A DNA stretch of 64,000 nucleotides. Origin: Blastobasis lacticolella (taxonomy: Eukaryota; Arthropoda; Insecta; Lepidoptera; Blastobasidae). This document shows, in pieces, positions 22,830 through 34,600 of this stretch. The notes beneath the pieces were generated by a model. The model made no database searches. It saw only the letters and a program-made list of their open reading frames with translations, and was not told the origin of the DNA. How positions within the stretch are numbered: position 1 is the stretch's first letter; each line of letters begins with the position of its first letter. Made by a program: the position numbers and the translations under genes. The DNA lies in the NCBI GenBank assembly GCA_905147135.1, contig LR990042.1:12391545-12455544 (forward strand), written 5' to 3'.

Positions 22830-24838
22830 GATATTAGTTTGAACGTTAATTTGTTATTTTTAATTTACATTATGTTAAAGGTAGATAGTTCCTATATTTG
22901 TTACTAACCCTGCAATAACCGCGCGCTGTCCCGCTAACCTTAAATCATTAGATACCTAAAGTGCAAACATGCACATGAATCTTTTTGCTGACGCGAATAT
23001 CTTTTATAATAAAAATATTACCTACTTTTAGTTTCTAAGTTAATTTATGATATAATATATGTGTACTTCGTCATGTTTTGCTTGTGATTATTTTAATATG
23101 TATAGAAAAACATTCTTTGTTAATTTAAGATCTGTAATTTCTCGCCTGAAACACAGGGTATCATATTATCCTAGCTCAGGCAATAAATATGTTTTATTTT
23201 TACCTTTTACGTGTTTTTTACATCTAAAATTGAAATGTATTTCACAAGATATAATAAACTTTTTATTTATTATTTATAAACTGAGCTTTCGCTACACTTT
23301 TTTTTATACCACTAAGGTGGCAAACAAGCTTACGGCCTGCATGATGGTGAGCAGTCACCGCAGCCTATGGACTCTATAAAAGGCGTAACGTTACAGTGGT
23401 TACTTTGATATCTTTGGGTTACAGTAGTAGCTTACTTTTATCTATTAATCAAATGTTATTTTCATGCAAATTAATTACGCCAAACATGTGACAACCCTTA
23501 TAAGTAGCCATCTTTCTCTTTGATCTTAATAGCGAAAAGTTAGTAATCAATGTAACCCTTGCACATCAAAGTCACTCCAATTGACGGTATCACAATAGGG
23601 GTCTACAAATGCTGATACAATTTTACCCGTTGTTACTATCGACGTCATGTTCAATTCAAATACAACCTATATAACTCGATTAGTAATTACAACAATTATG
23701 TATTTTCAATACACATATAATCGAGTTTGTGTTACCATGGTTAGTATTATTTTATCTAGATATTGTGACGCAGTTGCATGCGTTATTGTTATAAGTAGAT
23801 AAACCCGGAGGTGAGCGTGGGTGATGCCCCTGGTATTGCAAGGCCGTACGCTTGTTTGCCACCTTAATGGAATAAATTAAATATGTGTAGTGAAAGAATA
23901 GTGAATAACCACGAAAGTATTAAAACCTATATAACAAATATGCATCTGATAATAAATATTTAAGGGGAAAATGCTTTTCTTCATTATCAAAATCATTCAG
24001 TATTATGTTGCCATTATAAATGACTGAAAATAAAATATATGTTTAAAAAACTATATTTCTTTAGCGTGGTAGAGCGTTGGTAAAACTGTATCTAGTTAAT
24101 AAACCTACTCGTAGATGGCGTTATGAGTTATTAAAAGGTTACGCTAACGCAATCAGGCATGATATAACATATCATAAACAATGCCTGTACAATAAAAAAC
24201 CCGGAAATTCTAAAAGAAAACGAATATAAACTTTAAATGTCGTTTCTCTTTGATTTCTAGGTAGGCTATTATTTAAGCTACCACCTCAATATCTTACCCA
24301 ATGTAATTATGATTTTGTATTGTAATACTAAAATAAACTCTTAGATTTACAGAGCAACGCCATATTTTATCTTTGTTACTACTAGTTAGAAATTGTCTAA
24401 TATAATAGGTTGGGGAAAAGTCTTTTCGCATATAGTATGGATGAACTTGTAATAAAACCTCTTTGGCTATACCATTTGTACCTGGCTGGATTTGGTATCA
24501 TTTAAAAATTTAAATTTTAAAGAAGGTAATTCCAAGTTTAAATTATGAAAATGAGTGATTTTTATTTGTTTTTCTGTTTGTTTGTTTTTTGTTTTTCTGG
24601 CCGTGATGACACTATCAATTCGATACTAGTCCATCCATTTTTTCGTTTGTTGGTATCTACTGGAGTATACATCCATGATTAGATATAATCATCGCCTTCC
24701 TAGTAATATGACTTATATCCCTCCACACATTATGCCTATACTACGCTAACCGACTGCTTTCAAAATGTCCGTTGATATAATCATATCACCTTATTTCCTT
24801 TCGAGTCATTCATTATATCCATTATAATAATCATCTTA
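22830..24838. other. AT-rich region with LINE 3' and mariner-end relics
   Basis: An inverted pair of LINE 3' sequences lies at 23309-23345 (taaggtggcaaacaagcttacggcc) and 23841-23870 (ggccgtacgcttgtttgccacctta). At 24405-24440 ataggttggggaaaagtc with ttttcgcata resembles a mariner terminal repeat; no partner end or transposase was found. A (TTTG)-rich stretch lies at 24558-24598. Confidence 0.5.
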
Positions 24839-25100
24839 GCGTTAATGTTCCGGTTGTGCTCTCGAGAACGAGACCCTGCTACCAGGGGAACCTGACCAGA
24901 TTGGATCAGGGTTACAAATTCAGTTGCCTGAATTTGAACGTTTCATCACGATGTTTTCCCTCACCGTAAGAGCATCGGTTAGTATTCAACTAATGTACAT
25001 AACTCAGAAAAGAGTCATTGGTACATGGCCGCAGCGGGATTCGAACCCGGTACCTCTCGCTTACGAGTTGGATACTCAACCGCCCGGCTACCGACGCTCC
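24839..25100 (-). mobile_element. SINE-A copy with intact tRNA-like promoter
   Basis: On the minus strand the head reads ggtagccgggcggttgag (A box) and gggttcgaatcccgc (B box), followed by the family body (catgtaccaatgactc, aaaacatcgtgatg). An internal segment is missing relative to the 50687 copy. Confidence 0.82.
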
Positions 25101-25114
25101 AACATATCCATTTC

Positions 25115-25720
25115 AACATTCTAATTTCTATCGCCTGAGCTCGTCTTTCATTCATCGCTTTGGTTGCCCAACATTCAGATCCAAACAGCTCAATAGGTCT
25201 ACAGTCTAATGATCGTACTGTAGACTTTTCCGTTTAGTAAATAACACGTTTCAAAAAAGCAACATGTCTCCACAGAAATGATTTCTGTGCATGTCTCATG
25301 TAGGTATACATGAGACATGTCGCTTTTTTGATCCGTCATCAAAGACTGAAAATATAAAAAGTTAGAGCAGGCTGATAGGTGGATATATTGTATACTCTGG
25401 AGAGAAACTAGATGGACATCGAAGTTGCAGAACAAATTGACTGTTTTCTACAGTTCAACACTCTCCCTGGTGTAAGCCGACAGCTACATCGAACTTGTCA
25501 GATACTCAGGCTATGGACCGTACCAGAAAATTTGCTCTATCATACACTGCTGTTACAATCTCCAAATACTTCTCTGACACTCATTTCACTTTCAGCGTCA
25601 CCCTGTCGGTGAGCATATCGTATACCTTGTCGAGGTCAACGAACATCATGTGCAAGTTATGCGCACGTCGATATTTTTGGCATAAACGACGAAGTGTGTC
25701 AGCATTAGTTGAATCTTATC
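25115..25720 (-). pseudogene. RTE-type LINE fragments
   Basis: Minus-strand reading gives DLDKVYDML, then VSEKYLEIVTAVYDRA and VGVSDKFDVAVGLHQG-like sequence (about 25700-25430), followed by WATKAMNERRAQAIE-like sequence (25240-25115). All are RTE reverse transcriptase motifs with many stops and shifts. A short inverted repeat (catgtctcatgt / acatgagacatg) lies at 25290-25323. Confidence 0.6.
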
Positions 25721-27411
25721 CAGGTATAGGTAATCTGAACAGATTCTGTGGTACCTTACTTTTATCACTCACACCTACGCGTTCTCACTGTGCTCGTCTA
25801 TTAAATGAACGCACTGCATTTAATAGGGCTCTATTATTGTTAATTTTTGACGGATGCATAGTAGTAACAAGAATACGGTTAGCTAGAATGAATACGAATG
25901 AATCTTGAATAAATACGCAGATACGCAGTATATATTGTGTTTTATTATTTAAGTGGTTGACGAATAAACAATAACAACAGATTGGTAGCTTAGCAACCAT
26001 CCAACAGACATCATAGTAATGTTTCCCAAAACGAGTGTAATATGTCTCGCTAACTTCCAAATTTTCATTATATATGTGTTATGAGCTTTATTCTCTTATA
26101 ACTAGTTCAAACCCTGTAAGTCACCTTTAGTTTTAAATATGAACACGATTGACGAATGCGTCAAGGATTGCCTGTTCTTACATAAACATATTGCATATTG
26201 CATAAAAATAAATATTGAAGAATAAAGTCAACCACTTCGATTCACTACCATACTTCTACTTCCACTATACAGAATGATCAATCTTTAATCATTATCCTAA
26301 AATCTACAAAAACTAACAAATTATGCAATTTTTTACAGTTTAAGTTTTCTCCTCACTGACCCATCTAGATTGCTCAGTCCGTATAAATGATCTGTAGTCA
26401 AACCTTTCCACACTTCTTATCTTACACCGCCTTGCTAACTTCATCTACACTTTATAGGTACGTTTTGTAGCACACTACTTCAATCATTCGATTCGTTGAT
26501 ACCCGAGCGACGTGTTACAGTCATACAATGTTTTAGCTACCCCTTAGTCCACATTGTCATATGGATTATCATGTGGTCAGGTGGTAAAAAAATTGTTGAA
26601 TGATTGTACATTTAAAAAATTTCACTGAACCTTAAATCACAGTTCATTCCTGGATATTATAATAGTACAACAGTTGACCTTGTCCGGGGCGGATGAATAA
26701 CTAATGTAGGATGCGATATTGATATTTTATACGGAGAATGTAAAAGTAATAAAGTATGTAAATTGCTAAAATGTATAAAGAGTATCAGTATCTATTAATA
26801 TTGTATGTGTTATCATTACTACAAACCTCAAAGAGGTTTGCCAATTTGTTCGTTTATAAGTTGTATTTTTTTTAGTGAATAAATAAATCTATATTTGTCT
26901 ATATGTAAGTAAAAAAATACTTACTGTTGTCCACCCAGGTGAACAGAGTGATCTGTCGAAAAATTATTATAGGAAAATAAAACATGAAATATAATAAAAT
27001 AAATTTATTAAAAGAAACTCATGCAAATTTATATCCAATTACCTACACCAAATTAAGAGACCAAAAGGATTTTAAACAAAGACAAAATTGTAGGATTGAA
27101 TAATCTTTTTAGTACTAACATTTCGTTCTGCTGCGGGCAGTCACAGCCAAAAATAAGAATAAAAGGGTTGAGTTTTACAGCTGAAATATATGGACATTTA
27201 CTAAAATAATATTTACTTAAATAAGTTTAATTTTTTTAATTAAGCCTGCAAAAGGAAAAAGAGACCAATGAAGAATATTTTTATTGATCATGTGTGGTAT
27301 GCGGCACTCAAAGCGATACTGGATGGAAATGTCAAGTGATCTCCTTTGTAATTTAACTAGGATAAACATTATGTATATTCTTAAATTAGATTAGATTAGA
27401 GTCAAATTCCA
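25721..27411. other. Intergenic region, nothing recognised
   Basis: AT-rich with no supported exon, RNA gene or transposon protein on either strand. Confidence 0.45.
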
Positions 27412-27545
27412 CTGCGGCCATGTACCAATGACTCTTTTCTGAGTTTCGTAGGTATATTAGTTGAATATTAACCAATGCTTGAGAGAAAACATCGTGATGC
27501 AACCTGGGCATTCAGACGACTCAATGTGTAACCATGATTCGTTCC
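27412..27545 (+). repeat. SINE-A fragment
   Basis: ctgcggccatgtaccaatgac through aaaacatcgtgatgcaacc and gtgtaaccatgatt; lacks the head and the 3' third. Confidence 0.75.
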
Positions 27546-28505
27546 AAAGTATTGACTCTTTTCCAAACTATTAGCGGACTTTGCCGTGATACAAATGCTC
27601 GCGTGGCAGGTGATTCGGAGAAAATGTTGAAAATATACCTACTACACACAACGCTTCTGGCCTAGTCGCCTGACGAAAATACCACACCATAGTCTAGAAA
27701 TCATTGAGTAAGATGACTGTACGATTCTATCCTGTATTCATTCAGCAAATTATTGAGTAATTCATCGATCTAATACTCTTCATAATAAGAAAAGGTTATC
27801 GCCTTCACGCTTCTGTACTTTTAAAGACTGGTATGGCACTTTACAGATACTTGCATAATTAAACATGAAACTAACATCTCGTCACAATATCCGGTATAGC
27901 TTATTAAAGAGATAGGAAATATGATAGCCATAACCTGGGCCTAAGGATAATTCTGATCACGCAGAATATGGCCTCACGGCACATTTATGATAATCCATAA
28001 TAAGTATATTATTGGACAAGAGCGTAGAGCATGAAAGAGCGGGCTTTCTCAGAAAATTATAAGAAAGTTCAAGAACAACGACATAATAACAAAAAATGCA
28101 GCTCATTTCCTATTTACACAAAGTGAATTTTATTTACAAAATAAGGAACACAAATTGTATCTGTTGCAAGTTTTTCATTACTACCTACCTACTCTAGGCT
28201 CTCTAATAATACTCTGAGTTGAATTGGGAAACCTCTATTGCGTAGGTACCGCAAACGGTTAATTGCAATTGTCAATTGATATACGAGTATGATTGACGTA
28301 AGTCGTAGACAATTGAAGCTGCAATTGAAAATATATCAATTATTATAAGCATCAGTCGATTGCTTACATGTATTAAAGTAAGTTGTATCGTATTAATGAG
28401 TAAGTAATGAGCGTTAATCACGTAAATATTGACAATTCCAATTGATCGTTTGCTCCATTTGTATCATTATGCAAGTATCGAGGTATGGCTCAGGCTCATT
28501 AGCTT
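27546..28505. other. Region just downstream of gene C
   Basis: No exon or element recognised. The gene C transcript probably ends at the upper edge of this stretch. Confidence 0.45.
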
Positions 28506-28509
28506 TCAG

Positions 28510-28549
28510 TTTATTTTGAAGCGCCTAAGCCATAACGAACATTTTTATT
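28510..28549 (-). terminator. Poly(A) signals of gene C
   Basis: AATAAA on the minus strand at 28549-28544 and again at 28515-28510, 6 and 40 bases after the stop codon. Confidence 0.65.
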
Positions 28550-28554
28550 CTTTT

Positions 28555-28673
28555 CTACTTATCACCGCAGTCGTCGTCGTCCGGCACACATTTGCCTTTG
28601 TTATCCTTCGAGTACCCTTTCTTGCAAACACATTTCTTCGAGAGTTTATTGTATTCTTCGTTCTGACCGCAAT
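28555..28673 (-). CDS. Gene C: terminal exon
   Basis: 119 nt, acceptor taacacag. CGQNEEYN, KCVC, KKGYSKD, KCVPDDDDC, GDK and TAG at 28557-28555. The acidic DDDD before the last Cys is unique to this exon. Confidence 0.88.
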
Positions 28674-31600
28674 CTGTGTTATGAGTAAAATTAGTCAGTT
28701 AAGTATTGTTTCTATATTTCTACTAGTATTTACAGACTTTTGATTGAATTCAACCAGAATATGAAAATCGCAGCAGACCGATCTACAGATTCCCACGGAT
28801 CTGAGGATCTTGAGCAGATTTAGATGTTGGCTTTATGTTTTACGCAGCGAAGGTGCGCAGAAATCAAAATGTACAGAAAGCGCGGGAACGCAGCGAGAGT
28901 GAGGGTAACAGTAGCAGTTAATTGAAGAAACCTTACAGTTAGGTTTTTCTTCGCCTCCGCCTGTAGCGCCTCCAGGCGACATCGCCACCACCAAGCTACG
29001 CGCGACTACGTCATAGACGCGTCAACGAATGAAGCACGGGTGCAATCCTCCTTCCGACAAAAATGACGGGCAGCGATATAATTATAACGGTTGTTTTAGG
29101 TTTCTTTGATTATCCGCCTCCGCCGCTTTCCCTCGCCACGTTTCTTATGTATCCGCGCCCGCGATAAAAAAGCTTAACTTTTTATAAGTAGCCTTTCGAG
29201 TAATAAGTTAGAAAACTGACTCTACATTGAATATAAATAAACTTTAATTATTTTAACTTACTGCAGGAGCTATCCGGTACACATAGGCCAGTTTTATCCG
29301 TGACGTATCCCTTTTTGCACACGCATTTTTTTTTCAATGTATCGTATTCTTCGTTTTTGCCGCAACCTGTGAAATAGGTAAAATAGACATTTGATTGTTA
29401 ATTAACCATTTAGCCGTGATTGGAATCCATAATTTATGATGAAAAACTGACCTATACCAAAATCATCAAATAAAATTTTCTGAAAACAACTTCGTCTTTA
29501 GTTTAACTTATTAGCTGTAAATCTATACAGGAATGAATGATTTTGTACTCTCAATTAATTGATTTTCTACTATTTGTCTTCGTTTTTTTAAGTTATTTTA
29601 TACTTACAAGGTATGCATTTGCCCTTGACGTCTTTTTCATAGCCCTTTACACAAACGCATTGTTTTTTAGATTTATCATATTCTTCGTTATCTCCGCAAC
29701 CTGTAATAAAAAGCACAACAAAATCTTTAATATAAAAAATGTTTACTTAATACATACAGATTGATATGCAAAAAATAAAAGTAAAAAAATAGTATTTGAT
29801 TATTTACTTACAAGGCACACAATCACCATCCTTGTCCTTTATGTAGCCTTTCTTGCAAACGCATTGCTTTGTATATTTATCATAGACTTCGTTATTGCCG
29901 CAACCTGTTACAGAAATATGTCATTGATCAGTATCAATTACATCAAAAAGAGTAATTAGTAATGCAAAATAGCCTGGTCATGTTCAATACTTTCAAGACC
30001 CAGGCGAATCTCTACACAGAAACCCATCTACCATCAGACCTAAACGTTGGACCTTATGTTGAGTCCATAGCCCAATTGCCTGCTACTTGGAACCCACGCC
30101 AATGTGGAGAAATACTTTACACAAAGACAACTTCTTAATCTACCAAGCACAAGTCCGGTCGTTATGCGAGGTCGCTTGTACTGTACTGTGGTTAACATGG
30201 CGACGGGACCGCTAAGCAGCAGATCAGCTTGACGCTCTTGATTCTATCGACAGACATGCTAAAAGGCTGATTGGCGATGACACGCTTGTCGACTCCCGTC
30301 TTCTAAGTCAAGGTCATCAACGTAAGGTCGTCGGCCTGTAGGTCTTTTATGGATTCAGTTCGGTGAGTGCTCTCAGGATATCTACGAACACATTCCATAC
30401 AGCTCCTTTTTCCATTAGATAACAAGGACAAAAAATTGCCACCCATACATAGTAGACATCCCACCATCTCGTAATCAGCGATTCGCATATACTTGTCTTA
30501 TACATGCAGCTAAGAAAAGGAGCTTTTTACTTGCGTCACTGTTCCCCGAAAACAATAACCTTGGGGTCCTCAAATCAAGAGTGAATAGGTATATTTTAAA
30601 CAACCATGCTACATATTCGACCTCTCCATCGTTTCCCATCAAGTTGAGGTCAAATGCAAGCCTGTTGCTGTAAAAAGAATTACTTACACAGCACGCATTT
30701 TCCTATACTGTCCTTTGCATAGCCTTTTTTGCAAACGCATTTCTTTTGAGATTTATCATATTCCTCGTTGTCGCCGCAACCTAAAAAATTATCATCATCA
30801 TTAAGAAAAATGAAAAAATTGGTGGTTTAACGAAATTATATAATAACATAACTCTTTAGTATTTCCGTAAAAGACTAAAATGGTAAAGATTATATAAATA
30901 ATTACAATAGTACCAAAACAAGGTAAATGTAAAAAGTTTGTTATAATATTATATTATTTTATTTACAATACCTAATATTTTATACGTTGATTACACTAGT
31001 TCAAAAGTTTATTTATTGCATTAGTCTGTCCTACTTAGATTGATTTCGGACTAGGAGACTAATAATAATTACGATAAAATATTATAGTACTTATTAATAA
31101 TATGTTGTTTACTAACACAGCACGCAGTCGCCATCGTTGTCCTTTACGTAGCCTTTCTTGCAAACACATTGCTTTTGCTTTTTATCATATACTTCGTTGT
31201 CACGGCAACCTATTGTATAAACAAAAACGATACATAAGAATAAGTTCGATAAGAATAACAAATCGATTACAAGTTCAGTATGTAAAATAAGACGTCAAGT
31301 GGTGCTGAAACACAAAGACAAAAGAGACATAATCAGAAAAACGTAAAGAGATGAAAGAGGAAAAATGATAAGGCATGTGTTCAGACTCGACAGGTTCTTA
31401 AGAGTAATATTAGAAAGCACGGTTGAGGGAAGAAGGAGAAGAGAAAGGCTAACTAGAGATACTTCAGGTATATACTTACCAAGGAAGTATGATTGATGTA
31501 AAGTATATTATAACCATTTAAATTTGGATTAATTACGAATATCATTCTTTTGCAATGAGAATCCTCCTTTTAGACTTTAAACGTAATGGTGTACCTAGTA

Positions 31601-34600
31601 GGTACTAAATTTAGCTAGGTACTACTTGTACTTGTACTAAAGAAATAAAATGATATATCATATACAAGAAAACAAAATGTTCATTACATAGTAACGACGC
31701 AGACGAAAAAGTAGACAAGACTGCGCTGAAAGTTAGAGAAAATTCAGCAAGAATTGCATAAAAATAGAAGTTGAAGCAGAAGCGCAGAACGTAGGTATAT
31801 ATTACGAGACAATAATATAGTCTAGCAATTCAGAAACAAAAACAATAATTTAAGCAAAAACCAGATGGAGAGTTTAATTTGTAATTAATACCTCATAACG
31901 TTTATTAACAGATTTGGTTGGATTATGATTCCAAATATATACAACATTTTATATCGACAATTTGTAGTTTCAATATACAAATTAATCGTAACATAAAATA
32001 AAAATTAAATATGATTACCTGAAGATAATATACGCGATAGGTGCGATGCAAACACGCCTCAAAAATACACGGGGTCATTCATTTAGCTAAGTTGTGGTCA
32101 TAGTACTCGTATGGAGGGACTTTTTTGGTGAATTGTTTTCGACAAACAAGTTTTATTGCATTTGTCTAGTTATGATAAGTTCGATATTTATTCAATATCA
32201 TCACAAATACATTTAGCAAGCAAATGCCCTAGCTGCCAAGCAGCCTTATATTAAATGAAGAATAATCTTCACATTTGAAACGACAAAACAACAAGCTTCC
32301 AAGAAAATCTACTTACACGGCACACAACAGTTATCCTTGTCCTTCACGTAGCCGACTATGCAAACGCATTGCTTCTGATTTTTGTCGTATACTTCGTTTT
32401 CTCCGCAGCCTTTAGAAAATATAATCATTAATTTATAATTAAATCTACGTCAATATTATGGCTAAGAATAAAATGAGAAATAAATTTCAATTTAAACTGA
32501 ACAACGCACATTTTGTAAGCATGCAAAAAATCAACTAACATCCTCCAATATTTTGTTATAGAAACAACAAAATACACATGTTGAAAGTTTACAAGAAAAT
32601 CTACTTACACGGCACACAACTGTTATCCTTGTCCTTTACGTAGCCGTCTATGCAAACGCATTGCTTCTGCTTTTTGTCGTATACTTCGTTTTCTCCGCAG
32701 CCTTTAGAAAATATAATAAATAAATAAATAAATATATTCGTGGACAAATTCACACAGCGCCATAATGATTAATTTATTAATAAATCTACGTCAATATTAT
32801 GGTTAGGAATTAAATTAAAAATATTTTTTAATTTAAATCGAACAACGCTCATTTTGTAAGCTTGCGAAAAATCAACTAACATCCTCCAATATTTTGTTAT
32901 AGAAACAACAAAATACACATGTTGAAAGTTTACAAGAAAATCTACTTACACGGCACACAACTGTTATCCTTGTCCTTTACGTAGCCGTCTATGCAAACGC
33001 ATTGCTTCTGCTTTTTGTCGTATACTTCGTTTTCTCCGCAGCCTTTAGAAAATATAATGATTAATTTATTAATAAATCTACGTCAATATTATGGTTAGGA
33101 ATAAAATTAGAAATATACTTCAATTTAAATTGAACAACACACATTTTGTAAGCTTGCGAAAAATCAACTAACATCCTCCAATATTTTGTTATAGAAACAA
33201 CAAAATACACATGTTGAAAGTTTACAAGAAAATCTACTTACACGGCACACAACTGTTATCCTTGTCCTTTACGTAGCCGTCTATGCAAACGCATTGCTTC
33301 TGCTTTTTGTCGTATACTTCGTTTTCTCCGCAGCCTTCAGAAAATATAATGATTAATTTATTAATAAATGTACGTCAATATTATGGTTAGGAATTAAATT
33401 AGAAATATAATTTAATTTCAATCGAACAACGCTCATTTCGTGAGCTTGCGAAAAATCAACTAACATACTACAGTATTTTGTTATAGAAACAACAAAATAC
33501 ACATGTTGAAAATTTACAAGAAAATCTACTTACACGGCACACAACTGTTATCCTTGTCCTTTACGTAGCCGTCTATGCAAACGCATTGCTTCTGCTTTTT
33601 GTCGTATACTTCGTTTTCTCCGCAGCCTTTAGAAAATATAATCATTAATTTATAATTAAATCTACGTCAATATTATGGTTAGGAATTAAATTAGAAATAT
33701 AATTTAATTTCAATCGAACAACGCTCATTTCGTGAGCTTGCGAAAAATCAACTAACATACTACAGTATTTTGTTATAGAAACAACAAAATACACATGTTG
33801 AAAATTTACAAGAAAATCTACTTACACGGCACACAACTGTTATCCTTGTCCTTTACGTAGCCGTCTATGCAAACGCATTGCTTCTGCTTTTTGTCGTATA
33901 CTTCGTTTTCTCCGCAGCCTTTAGAAAATAAAATGATTAATTTATAATTACATCATCGTCAATATTATGGCTAAGAATAAAATGAGAAATAAATTTCAAT
34001 TTAAACTGAACAACGCACATTTTGTAAGCATGCAAAAAATCAACTAACATCCTCCAATATTTTGTTATAGAAACAACAAAATACACATGTTGAAAGTTTA
34101 CAAGAAAATCTACTTACACGGCACACAACTGTTATCCTTGTCCTTTACGTAGCCAACTATGCAAACGCATTGCTTCTGCTTTTTGTCGTATACTTCGTTT
34201 TCTCCGCAGCCTTTAGAAAATATAATGATTAATTTATTAATAAATCTACGTCAATATTATGGTTAGGAATTAAATTAGAAATATTTTTTAATTTAAATCG
34301 AACAACGCTCATTTTGTAAGCTTGCGAAAAATCAACTAACATCCTCCAATATTTTGTTATAGAAACAACAAAATACACATGTTGAAAGTTTACAAGAAAA
34401 TCTACTTACACGGCACACAACTGTTATCCTTGTCCTTTACGTAGCCGTCTATGCAAACGCATTGCTTCTGCTTTTTGTCGTATACTTCGTTTTCTCCGCA
34501 GCCTTTAGAAAATATAATGATTAATTTATTAATAAATCTACGTCAATATTATGGTTAGGAATTAAATTAGAAATATAATTTAATTTCAATCGAACAACGC

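Noticed and set aside
25010..25100. Possible tRNA gene on the minus strand
   Set aside because: It is the head of SINE-A, with the same body as the copies at 15022 and 50687.
28429..28743. Hydrophobic 104-residue plus-strand frame
   Set aside because: It is the antisense of the gene C terminal exon and flanking intron.
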